Positions 52,406 to 60,473 of a stretch of 64,000 bases of DNA are shown here, one piece after another; the stretch's first letter is position 1; each line of letters begins with the position of its first letter. The position numbers and the translations under genes were made by a program. Where the stretch lies: contig NC_010003.1 of the NCBI RefSeq assembly GCF_000018605.1, positions 1,836,501 to 1,900,500 on the forward strand, written 5' to 3'. The DNA is from Petrotoga mobilis SJ95 (GTDB lineage Bacteria; Thermotogota; Thermotogae; Petrotogales; Petrotogaceae). The notes below the pieces were generated by a model. That model saw nothing but the letters and a program-made list of their open reading frames with translations, was not told where the DNA came from and made no database searches.

Positions 52406-53764
52406 ATGGGAGATAGCACAGAAAAGACTACGGAAGAAGAAAAAGGAACAGAAGTTTTATACAAACTTGAAGACAAACCTCCGTTTTATGCAACGGTTGT
52501 TCTGAGTATTCAGCACATGTTAGCTATGTTCGTTGGTATCATTACTCCACCTTTGATAATCGCGGGGGTAGTGGGCTTGGATCCTCTAGAAACGGGATAT
52601 TTCGTCAGCATGGCTTTGATTATTTCCGGGGTAACTACTTTTTTTCAAGTAAAACAATTAGGACCTTTTGGTAGCGGTCTATTAGCAGTACAAGGGACAA
52701 GTTTTACATTTGTTCCTATGGCGATTGTCGCTGCAAACTTAGGGGGGTTACCTTTAGTCTTAGGTATGGCACTTATTACGTCCCCGGTTGAGATGATTTT
52801 GAGTCGGTTTTTAGCTCAAACTCGCAAGATATTCCCTCCTGTAGTTTCTGGTACAGTTGTAATGTTAATAGGTTTAGGGTTGATAGAAACAGCCATAACC
52901 GACATTGGTGGAGGAGTTGGAGCTATTGATTTTGGGAATGTGCAAAATTTAGCCATAGCTTTGTTCGTATTAATAATCATAGTGATTGCAAATATATATG
53001 GCAAAGGCATCATAAAAGCTGGGGCGGTGGCTATTGGTTTAGTTGCAGGATATCTGGTTGCAATACCGTTGGGTATGGTGGATTTTGCTCCGATTGTAGA
53101 AGCTGGATGGGTAACAGTCCCTATCCCATTTAAATATGGGCTATCATTTAATTGGGCACTTATCATTCCTTGGATTTTAGCATATATTATTACTACAATT
53201 GAAACAGTAGGTGATTTGACAGCTATTGCTGAAGTTAGTGGCGAACCAATTGAAGGCAAAATTCACGATGAAAGATTAAAAAGAGGAGTTTTATTGGACG
53301 GTGTAGGGAGTGCTTTAGCAGCTGTTTTTAATACTCTTCCTAACACAACTTTCAGTCAAAATACTGGAGTTATTCAATTTAGTAAAATTTCTAGTCGAGT
53401 CGTTGGCTACGGTGTGGCAATTGTTTTGATACTATTAGGTGTCTTTCCTAAAATTGGTGCTTTAGTAAGCGTTATGCCTAAACCTGTTTTAGGAGGTGCT
53501 ACTATAGCTCTCTTTGGAATGGTAGCGATGGCAGGTATGAAAATTGCAACAAAAGGTGGACTAAGCGATAAAAAAATGTTTATATTAGCTTTTTCTTTAG
53601 CTTTGGGATTGGGAGTTACATTTAGGCCCGACATAGTGAACCAATTACCAGAATGGATGGCTGTTGTCTTTTCTTCTAACATTACTGTTGGATTTTTAAC
53701 CGCTTTTATTTTAAACCTTTTGATACCAGAACCAAAAAAGGAAAAGAATGGATATAAAGCCTAA
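52406..53764 (+). CDS. NCS2 family xanthine/uracil-type permease
   Basis: A 452-aa membrane transporter with about 14 helices. It begins PPFYATVVLSIQHMLAMFVG, with GSGLLAVQGTSFTFVP (first-half motif), TIETVGDLTAIAEVSGEP in TM8 and the family signature FSQNTGVIQFSKISSR. The substrate-site Glu/Asp residues in ETVGDLTA fit purine (xanthine or urate) rather than uracil transport, as does the neighbouring catabolic cluster. AAAGGGGTGAT precedes the ATG. It has its own promoter and is separated from the enzymes by a 255-bp control region. Confidence 0.88.
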   Translation: MGDSTEKTTEEEKGTEVLYKLEDKPPFYATVVLSIQHMLAMFVGIITPPLIIAGVVGLDPLETGYFVSMALIISGVTTFFQVKQLGPFGSGLLAVQGTSFTFVPMAIVAANLGGLPLVLGMALITSPVEMILSRFLAQTRKIFPPVVSGTVVMLIGLGLIETAITDIGGGVGAIDFGNVQNLAIALFVLIIIVIANIYGKGIIKAGAVAIGLVAGYLVAIPLGMVDFAPIVEAGWVTVPIPFKYGLSFNWALIIPWILAYIITTIETVGDLTAIAEVSGEPIEGKIHDERLKRGVLLDGVGSALAAVFNTLPNTTFSQNTGVIQFSKISSRVVGYGVAIVLILLGVFPKIGALVSVMPKPVLGGATIALFGMVAMAGMKIATKGGLSDKKMFILAFSLALGLGVTFRPDIVNQLPEWMAVVFSSNITVGFLTAFILNLLIPEPKKEKNGYKA

Positions 53765-53782
53765 GTTTACTTATTGCCACTT

Positions 53783-53804
53783 ATGAATAAAGTTGATTAT
53801 TCAT
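53783..53804. repeat. Inverted repeat after the permease gene
   Basis: ATGAATAA-agttga-TTATTCAT: perfect 8-bp arms, 6-nt spacer, 18 bp after the permease stop. No T-tract follows, so an operator or an RNA 3' stem is as likely as a terminator. Confidence 0.5.
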
Positions 53805-53848
53805 GATTATTCCCGTTTATTGTTCTTTATAGACAACTAAAAAAGATT

Positions 53849-53876
53849 AATTTGATTTATCAATGAAAATCAAATT
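53849..53876. promoter_or_regulatory. Palindromic operator candidate before the purine/ureide operon
   Basis: AATTTGATTT-atcaatga-AAATCAAATT: perfect 10-bp arms, 8-nt spacer. Its right arm reaches the -35 position of the TATAAT at 53899-53904, the usual place of a repressor or activator site. Confidence 0.55.
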
Positions 53877-53898
53877 TTATTATTTGGTCAAAAAGATG

Positions 53899-53904
53899 TA
53901 TAAT
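53899..53904 (+). promoter_or_regulatory. -10 element of the purine/ureide operon
   Basis: TATAAT (53899-53904) preceded directly by TG. The -35 at proper spacing is poor (TTTATT), consistent with a promoter that needs an activator. Confidence 0.45.
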
Positions 53905-53920
53905 AATAACTTAACGAAGA

Positions 53921-53964
53921 AAAAAGGCTTTGATCTTGAAAGTACATCACTGTGAAGCCTTTTT
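53921..53964 (+). promoter_or_regulatory. Leader stem-loop/attenuator candidate before the PLP genes
   Basis: AAAAAGGCTT (53921-53930) pairs with AAGCCTTTTT (53955-53964) around a 24-nt region that itself can form TGAT/ATCA. The 3' arm ends in TTTTT then GATT, like an intrinsic terminator. It lies after the putative start site and 56 bp before the first enzyme gene. Confidence 0.5.
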
Positions 53965-54020
53965 GATTCCAAGTATGAGAACATATCTAAAAAATATTTA
54001 AAAGACCTAGGAGGAATAAG

Positions 54021-55487
54021 ATGATAGATTTTACTATGGACAAAGAGGTACTCGAAAAAGCAGTAGAAAGGGCTATAGAGAATAATATTATTATACCTAC
54101 CTTTGCACAGATGCGAGATCCAGCTTTGATTCCTGATAAAATCAAACAACAGCTAAAAAATATAGGTTTATGGGATGTTAATTCATACAACTTATTTAGA
54201 ATTACATGGAAAAACGAACCAGTTCCAAAAGGTGGTTTATATGGTGATGTAAATTACTTTGAGTTACCATCTGAATTAACGGGCGTTAAAGCTCGAATCG
54301 TGGCATTGGTAGGTAAATGGTTCCCAACCGGCTCCCACAAGGTTGGTGCCACCTTTGGGTGCCTTGTACCAAGGCTTGTAACCGGTCAATTTGATCCTAC
54401 TACTCAAAAAGCCGTTTGGCCTTCAACAGGAAATTATTGTCGCGGAGGAGCTTATAACGCCCAGCTTTTAGGATGTGAATCCATAGCTATATTGCCTGAA
54501 GGTATGAGTAGAGAAAGATTCGAATGGTTATCAAAAGTTGCGGGGGAAGTAATAGGAACACCCGGAAGTGAGAGTAACGTAAAAGAGATATTCGATAAAT
54601 GTAATGAATTAAAGTCTACTCACGACAATATTGTTATTTTCAACCAGTTTGATGAAATGGGCAATCGTTTGTGGCATTATGTAGTTACCGGGCCTGCTAT
54701 GGAAGAGGTGCTGCAAAAAATTATGGGGGAAAAAGACAGATTGGCAGGAACCGTCCTCACTTCAGGATCTTCTGGAACGTTGGGTTCAGGAGAATATTTA
54801 AAATCTAAGTACCCAAATAGTAAATTAGCTGTCTCAGAGGCACTGCAGTGTCCCACTTTATTATACAACGGATTTGGTGCCCATCGAATTGAGGGCATAG
54901 GAGATAAACATGTGCCTTGGATTCATAACGTTAAAAATACCGATATGGTTATGGCAATAGATGACAATGATGCTATGAATTTAATAAGGCTTTTCAACGA
55001 ACCTGAAGGGAAAGACTTTTTAAGAAAACAGGGAGTCTCTTCGTCGATAGTAAATAATTTATCTTTACTGGGAATCTCTTCTATTGCAAATGTTCTTTCT
55101 GCTATAAAATTTGCCAAATACTACGAATTAACAGATAAAGATGTTGTGATGACCGTATTCACTGATTCAATGGAATTATACGATTCTAGGCTTAAAGAGT
55201 TACAAGAGCAAAAAGGTAAATATTCTGAACAGCAGGCTGCTGTAGATTTTGAGAAGCATCTAATGGGGGTAAAAACAGACTTTATTCAGGAACTGAGTTA
55301 TTATGATAAAAAAAGAATACACAATTTAAAATACTATACTTGGATAGAACAGCAGGGTAAAGAATTAGAAGAATTGAACGAGCAATGGTACAACGATGAA
55401 AAATATTGGGGTAATGCCTTTGAAATTGCAGACAAAATCGATCAATTAATAAATGAATTTAACAAAAAAACGGGATTATTAGGCTAA
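54021..55487 (+). CDS. PLP-dependent lyase-type enzyme, fold type II, of the purine/ureide cluster
   Basis: A 488-aa enzyme. WFPTGSHKVGATFGCLVP resembles the Schiff-base Lys motif (S-x-K) of threonine-synthase/tryptophan-synthase-beta relatives, and TSGSSGTLGSGEYL supplies a glycine-rich phosphate-binding loop. Unusual for the superfamily are the long N-terminal (about 95 residues) and helical C-terminal (about 90 residues) extensions. No specific reaction is assigned. Position beside YgeW/YgeY-like genes suggests elimination or cleavage of a diamino acid made from purines, the job of YgeX elsewhere. ATG behind TAGGAGGAATAAG. Confidence 0.7.
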   Translation: MIDFTMDKEVLEKAVERAIENNIIIPTFAQMRDPALIPDKIKQQLKNIGLWDVNSYNLFRITWKNEPVPKGGLYGDVNYFELPSELTGVKARIVALVGKWFPTGSHKVGATFGCLVPRLVTGQFDPTTQKAVWPSTGNYCRGGAYNAQLLGCESIAILPEGMSRERFEWLSKVAGEVIGTPGSESNVKEIFDKCNELKSTHDNIVIFNQFDEMGNRLWHYVVTGPAMEEVLQKIMGEKDRLAGTVLTSGSSGTLGSGEYLKSKYPNSKLAVSEALQCPTLLYNGFGAHRIEGIGDKHVPWIHNVKNTDMVMAIDDNDAMNLIRLFNEPEGKDFLRKQGVSSSIVNNLSLLGISSIANVLSAIKFAKYYELTDKDVVMTVFTDSMELYDSRLKELQEQKGKYSEQQAAVDFEKHLMGVKTDFIQELSYYDKKRIHNLKYYTWIEQQGKELEELNEQWYNDEKYWGNAFEIADKIDQLINEFNKKTGLLG

Positions 55488-55503
55488 ATTGGAGGGGAGA
55501 AAA

Positions 55504-56754
55504 CTGAAATATGTAAAAGATTTGGTTTGTATTTCTTGTGGGGAAAAATACGAAGCTTCACCAACACAATATCTTTGCCCAAAATGTGGAGAAAAAGGTA
55601 TTTTAGATGTTGAATACGATTACGAAAAGATAAAAAAAGATTGGAATAAGCAAGATTTAAAAGCAAATCCTGATCCATCTATATGGAGATATTCACCACT
55701 CTTACCTATAGAACCTAACACCCCTAAACCCCCTTTGAAGATTGGAGGCACACCTTTATACAAAAGTGATGTTATGGCGAAACTGTTAGGTATAGAAACC
55801 CTTTACATTAAAGATGATGGTTTAAATCCAACAGGATCTTTGAAAGATAGGGCTTCAGCTATAGCTGTTGTAAAAGCACAAGAGGCAGGCATGAACATCG
55901 TTGCCTGCGCTTCTACTGGGAACGCTGCCTCTTCGTTGGCGGGGAACATAGCATCTATGGGAAATGAAATGAAGGCTGTTATTTTTGTTCCCTCGCGAGC
56001 CCCAATTGGAAAAGTTACTCAGCTATTGGTTTTTGGAGCTTTAGTTTTATCAGTAAAGGGGTCTTATGAAGAAACTTTTTATCTATCACAACAAGCTATT
56101 GATAAGTGGGGCTGGTATAACAGAAACGCTGCGATAAACCCCTACTTAGTTGAAGGTAAAAAAACTTCTTCAATTGAAATCGCTGAACAATTAAATTGGG
56201 AAATGGTTGATTGGTTAGTTTACTCCGTGGGTGATGGCTGCACAATAGCAGGTGCTTGGAAAGGTATGTATGATTTAAAACAAATAGGATTCATCGATAA
56301 ACTACCAAGGCTATTAGGGGTGCAATCTGAAGGCTGTGCGCCAATTACTCAGGCATTTAAAAGCGATACAGATCTTGTTCCAGTTCCCGAAAATACCATC
56401 GCTGATAGCATTGCTGTTGGAAAACCTCGAAATTATATAAAAGCTATTAAAGCAGTTAAAGATTCAAATGGTGATATGATCAATGTAACAGATGATGAAA
56501 TACTAAATATGATAAAAATTTTAGGAAAGAATACTGGCATTTTTGGTGAACCTGCAGGAGTTGCAGGAGTGGCTGGTATAAAAAAAGCTGTTGAAAACGG
56601 CATAATCAAACCTTCTGAAAGTGTTGCGGTTGTTGTTACTGGGAACGGTCTGAAAGATATTAAAAATGCTGAAAAAGCAACGGGCGCTCCTTTGTCTTTA
56701 GATCCGAATTTAAATGAATTATCTCAACTATTAGAAAAATATAATTTTAAATAA
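55504..56754 (+). CDS. Threonine synthase-like PLP enzyme with zinc ribbon; apparent CTG start
   Basis: A 416-aa protein. N-terminal CxxC...CxxC zinc ribbon (LVCISCGEKY, YLCPKCGEKG), then the fold type II domain: NPTGSLKDRASAIAV (Schiff-base Lys), ACASTGNAASSLAGN, and VGDGCTIAGAWKGM (phosphate loop). The only TTG near the start (55489) overlaps the ribosome site GGAGGGGAG, so CTG 55504 is the better start. Second PLP enzyme in tandem, 16 bp after the first. Could be a true threonine synthase, but its setting argues for a role in the ureide pathway. Confidence 0.75.
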   Translation: MKYVKDLVCISCGEKYEASPTQYLCPKCGEKGILDVEYDYEKIKKDWNKQDLKANPDPSIWRYSPLLPIEPNTPKPPLKIGGTPLYKSDVMAKLLGIETLYIKDDGLNPTGSLKDRASAIAVVKAQEAGMNIVACASTGNAASSLAGNIASMGNEMKAVIFVPSRAPIGKVTQLLVFGALVLSVKGSYEETFYLSQQAIDKWGWYNRNAAINPYLVEGKKTSSIEIAEQLNWEMVDWLVYSVGDGCTIAGAWKGMYDLKQIGFIDKLPRLLGVQSEGCAPITQAFKSDTDLVPVPENTIADSIAVGKPRNYIKAIKAVKDSNGDMINVTDDEILNMIKILGKNTGIFGEPAGVAGVAGIKKAVENGIIKPSESVAVVVTGNGLKDIKNAEKATGAPLSLDPNLNELSQLLEKYNFK

Positions 56755-56847
56755 CTTATTAAATAGTTGAACGAGATTTATTTCTATCATAAAAAAAACA
56801 GCAATAAGCAATAAAACTATCAGATAAAAGGGGGTTCATTAAAATAT

Positions 56848-58050
56848 ATGAATTACCAACAAATACTATCAAAAGCCAAGGAATACAAAAAAGACATGAC
56901 CAGATTTCTTAGGGACATGATTGCTATTCCAAGTGAAAGTGGAAATGAAAAAGATGTTATTTTAAGAATTAAAGAAGAGATGGAAAAAGTTGGTTTTGAC
57001 AGAATAGATATTGATCCAATGGGGAACATTTTAGGTTACATTGGCCACGGAAAACACTTAATAGCTATGGATGCTCATATAGATACAGTAGGTATTGGAG
57101 ATATAAATTTATGGAATTACGATCCTTATAAAGGTTACGAAGACGATGAAATTATCGTTGGGAGAGGAGCTAGTGATCAAGAAGGTGGAATGGCTTCTAT
57201 GGTTTACGGAGCTAGGATTATAAAAGATTTAGATTTATTTGACGATTATACGCTTCTAATTACTGGAACAGTTCAAGAAGAAGATTGTGAGGGACTTTGT
57301 TGGCAATACATAATTGAAGAAGATAAAATCAAACCCGAATTTGTCGTTATTACCGAACCAACTTCGTGTAATATATATAGAGGCCAACGTGGGCGGATGG
57401 AAATAAAAGTTTCTACGCATGGTGTTAGTTGCCACGGTTCAGCACCTGAAAGAGGAGACAATGCTATTTATAAAATGGCGGATATTGTTAAAGAGTTACC
57501 AGTACTACATACTTGTTTAAAAAATGATGATTTTTTAGGAAAAGGTAGCTTGACAGTTTCCGAAATTTTCTTCTCTTCTCCTTCTAGATGTGCGGTTGCA
57601 GATGGTTGTTCTATATCCATAGATAGGAGATTGACTTGGGGAGAAAGTTGGAACGATGCTTTAAAAGAGATTAAAAATTTACCTTCATCCGAGAAACATA
57701 ACGCTGATGTGGAACTTTACACCTATGAAAAACCATCCTACACGGGATTAATATATCCAACACAAGCATATTTCCCAGCTTGGGTATTACCAGAAGATCA
57801 TCCTGCTTGTAAAACTCTCAAAGAAGCGTATCAAAACTTATTTGAGAAAAAACCGTTGGTAGACAAGTGGACTTTTTCCACCAATGGTGTTTCCATAATG
57901 GGAAGATATGGAATACCTTGTATTGGATTTGGTCCTGGCCATGAAGATCAAGCACATGCTCCCAACGAAAAAACATGGAAAAGTGAATTGGTGAAGGCCG
58001 CTGCAATGTATGCATGCATACCTAAGTTGTATACTCAAAAATACTTGTAA
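56848..58050 (+). CDS. YgeY-type M20 family metallohydrolase
   Basis: A 400-aa member of the M20/ArgE-DapE family. Metal-site blocks: [39 protein letters not shown] and [15 protein letters not shown]. The sequence style is that of YgeY, linked in comparative genomics to molybdenum-hydroxylase purine catabolism and sometimes to selenium metabolism. Probable amidohydrolase on an N-carbamoyl or ureido intermediate. The ATG is about 13 nt from AAAGGGGG, longer than usual. It has a 93-bp gap before it without a clear promoter. Confidence 0.85.
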   Translation: MNYQQILSKAKEYKKDMTRFLRDMIAIPSESGNEKDVILRIKEEMEKVGFDRIDIDPMGNILGYIGHGKHLIAMDAHIDTVGIGDINLWNYDPYKGYEDDEIIVGRGASDQEGGMASMVYGARIIKDLDLFDDYTLLITGTVQEEDCEGLCWQYIIEEDKIKPEFVVITEPTSCNIYRGQRGRMEIKVSTHGVSCHGSAPERGDNAIYKMADIVKELPVLHTCLKNDDFLGKGSLTVSEIFFSSPSRCAVADGCSISIDRRLTWGESWNDALKEIKNLPSSEKHNADVELYTYEKPSYTGLIYPTQAYFPAWVLPEDHPACKTLKEAYQNLFEKKPLVDKWTFSTNGVSIMGRYGIPCIGFGPGHEDQAHAPNEKTWKSELVKAAAMYACIPKLYTQKYL

Positions 58051-58064
58051 AAGGAAGGATTACG

Positions 58065-59420
58065 GTGTTAATCAAAAACGGTATCGTAGTTACTGCCACA
58101 AAAACTGAAAAAAAAGACATTAGAATATTGGACGAAAAGATAAAACAAATAGAATCTAACTTAACTCCTTTTATGGATGAAGAGGTAATAGATGCAAGCG
58201 GAAAGTATGTTTTCCCTGGAATTATAGATAGTCATACTCATTTTAGTTTGCACGCTAGAGGTACAACCAGTATAGATGACTTCTACTGGGGAGGGCGATC
58301 AGCTGCTTTAGGTGGAGTAACTACACACATAGATTTTGCTGATATGGAAGCTACGTCTTTGATGAAAGGATTAGAAAATAGATTAGAAGAAACTAGAGAT
58401 TCCGTGATTGATTTTCATTTTCATATAGTTATTAACAACAACTTCAACCCACTTAAGCAAAATCATCAGCTTAGAGAGATTAGAGATTTTGGAATATCTA
58501 GTTTAAAAGCATTCACTACCTACAAAAATATATATATGCTGTCTTCTGACAAATGGGAACCTTTATTTAAGGCAGCTGGAGATAATGACTTAATAGTAGC
58601 TGTTCATGCTGAAGATAATGAAATTATCGAAAAAAATATTGTGAAATTCCAAAAAGAAAATAAATTAGATGCTCAATATCATCCAGATATTAGACCAAGT
58701 GAAGCTGAGCAAAAGGCAGTTAAAAAAATTTGTGAGATTGCTCATAAAACTAATGCTTCGCTATACATAGTACATCTTTCATCTGAAAAAGGTTATCAGG
58801 TAGTTAAAGAGTATAAAAATCTAAAAAATTTTAAATTGTATGTTGAAACCACACCTCACTATCTCTTATTAACAAGAGAATTATTAAAAGGTCCTAAAGC
58901 CAGTTTTTATTTTATGACTCCTCCATTGAGAGAAAGTCAAGATAACGAAGCTTTGTGGGAAGGAATTCAAAAAGGCTTGATAGACGTAATTGCCACAGAC
59001 CACTGCGCTTACAATGCAGAGCAAAAATCAATGGGTAAAAATTCATTGGATATATTTCCTGGTATTCCTGGAGTGGAAACACTTCTTGCTTTGACATATA
59101 CATATGGGGTAAATAAAGGTTTAATTTCTATAAACAGGTTGGTTGAACTCCTTTCCACTAATCCAGCAAAAATTTTCAAACTGTATCCACAAAAAGGAAC
59201 AATAGCTATAGATTCTGACGCTGATTTAGTTATTTTCGATCCAAATTTAAAGGAAGTATTAAATAGTTCTAACACTCATTCGAAGGCAGCATACACTCCT
59301 TTTGAAGGATTTGAAGTGGAAGGACTTCCCATAACAACCATTTTAAGAGGAAAAGTAATCGTAAAAGATAGAAATTTCCTAGGAGAAAAAGGTTTTGGAA
59401 GGTTTATAAAAGCTATATAA
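58065..59420 (+). CDS. Dihydropyrimidinase/hydantoinase-like cyclic amidohydrolase
   Basis: A 451-aa amidohydrolase (HyuA type). LIKNGIVVTA at the start; metal ligands in GIIDSHTHF; the carboxylated Lys in SSLKAFTTYKN (near residue 150); VHAEDNEII and VHLSSEKGY; the last metal Asp in VIATDHCAYNAEQK. It opens cyclic ureides such as dihydropyrimidines, hydantoins or a purine-derived ring. GTG start after AAAGGAAGGATTAC, 14 bp after the hydrolase gene. Confidence 0.88.
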   Translation: MLIKNGIVVTATKTEKKDIRILDEKIKQIESNLTPFMDEEVIDASGKYVFPGIIDSHTHFSLHARGTTSIDDFYWGGRSAALGGVTTHIDFADMEATSLMKGLENRLEETRDSVIDFHFHIVINNNFNPLKQNHQLREIRDFGISSLKAFTTYKNIYMLSSDKWEPLFKAAGDNDLIVAVHAEDNEIIEKNIVKFQKENKLDAQYHPDIRPSEAEQKAVKKICEIAHKTNASLYIVHLSSEKGYQVVKEYKNLKNFKLYVETTPHYLLLTRELLKGPKASFYFMTPPLRESQDNEALWEGIQKGLIDVIATDHCAYNAEQKSMGKNSLDIFPGIPGVETLLALTYTYGVNKGLISINRLVELLSTNPAKIFKLYPQKGTIAIDSDADLVIFDPNLKEVLNSSNTHSKAAYTPFEGFEVEGLPITTILRGKVIVKDRNFLGEKGFGRFIKAI

Positions 59421-59439
59421 TTATATTGGAGGAGATAAG

Positions 59440-60450
59440 ATGAATACACTTTTTAGGGGAAAGGATTTTATAACTACACAAGAATGGAGTAAAGAAGAAT
59501 TAGAAACTGTTTTTGAATTATCTAATGAGCTTAAAATGAGGTTTGCATTAGGAGAACCTACGGATCATTTGTTAAGATCAAAAACTATCTTTATGATGTT
59601 TTTCGAACAATCTACACGAACTCGAAATTCTATAGAAGCTGGCATCACTCAACTGGGGGGACATGCTCATGATCTGACCCCGGATAAGATGCAACTTTCT
59701 CATGGTGAATCCGCAAAGGATACTGCTATTGTCTTGAGTCGATTCGGTCATGCCATAGCGATAAGAAACTGTTTCTTTGGAATTGGTAACAATTACATGA
59801 GAGAGGTTGCAAAATATGCGGATGTACCTGTTATTAACCTTCAAGATGATTTCTACCATCCTCTACAAGGTTTAGCGGATTTGATGACAATAAAAGAAAA
59901 ATGTGGTAATGATCTTAGAAATATTAAAGTCACTATATCTTGGGCTTATGCAACATCCCATGCAAAACCTTTGTCTGTACCTCAAACGCAAGCATTACTA
60001 TTTACAAGATATGGAATGGACGTAACTATCGCTCACCCAAAAGAATTTCCACTTATGCCTGAACTCATGAAACAAGCAAAACAAAACGCAGAAAAACATG
60101 GTGGAAGTTTAAAGTTCACAAACGATATGGATGAGGCTTTCGATGGAGCCCAAATTGTAATTCCAAAGAATTGGGGTGGATTTTTAGGAGTTGAAGATCC
60201 TGATACAGATGAAGGTAAAAAACAGATGAAGGAAAATCTTGAAAAACACAAAGATTGGATCTGTGATGAAAGAAGAATGTCTTTAGCCGATAAAGATGTC
60301 CTTTATATGCACGCGATGCCCGCAGACAGAGGCAAAGAAGTAACTGATTCTGTTATAGATGGTCCTCATTCTATAATATATGATGAAGCGGAAAATCGTT
60401 TACATACAGCAAAAGCAATCATGGCTTTGACTATGGGAGGAAGGCCTTGA
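59440..60450 (+). CDS. YgeW-like knotted carbamoyltransferase
   Basis: A 336-aa aspartate/ornithine carbamoyltransferase-family protein. Carbamoyl-phosphate loop EQSTRTRNSIEAG (S-T-R-T-R), LSHGESAKDTAIVLSRFGHA, DDFYHPLQGLADLMTI (H-P-x-Q), and the C-terminal MHAMPADRGKEV of YgeW-type enzymes, shorter than the about 396-aa E. coli YgeW. It is predicted to phosphorolyse a carbamoylated intermediate, yielding carbamoyl phosphate for ATP. It could be mistaken for ArgF, which is absent from the arginine operon in this window. GGAGGAGATAAG precedes ATG. Confidence 0.87.
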   Translation: MNTLFRGKDFITTQEWSKEELETVFELSNELKMRFALGEPTDHLLRSKTIFMMFFEQSTRTRNSIEAGITQLGGHAHDLTPDKMQLSHGESAKDTAIVLSRFGHAIAIRNCFFGIGNNYMREVAKYADVPVINLQDDFYHPLQGLADLMTIKEKCGNDLRNIKVTISWAYATSHAKPLSVPQTQALLFTRYGMDVTIAHPKEFPLMPELMKQAKQNAEKHGGSLKFTNDMDEAFDGAQIVIPKNWGGFLGVEDPDTDEGKKQMKENLEKHKDWICDERRMSLADKDVLYMHAMPADRGKEVTDSVIDGPHSIIYDEAENRLHTAKAIMALTMGGRP

Positions 60451-60473
60451 TCATTATTTGGAGGTGAACAATC

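Noticed and set aside
59440-60450. Ornithine carbamoyltransferase (argF) completing the arginine pathway
   Set aside because: It has the overall carbamoyltransferase motifs, but the C-terminal MHAMPADRG form and the ygeY/hyuA/xdh context fit YgeW; argF is probably elsewhere.
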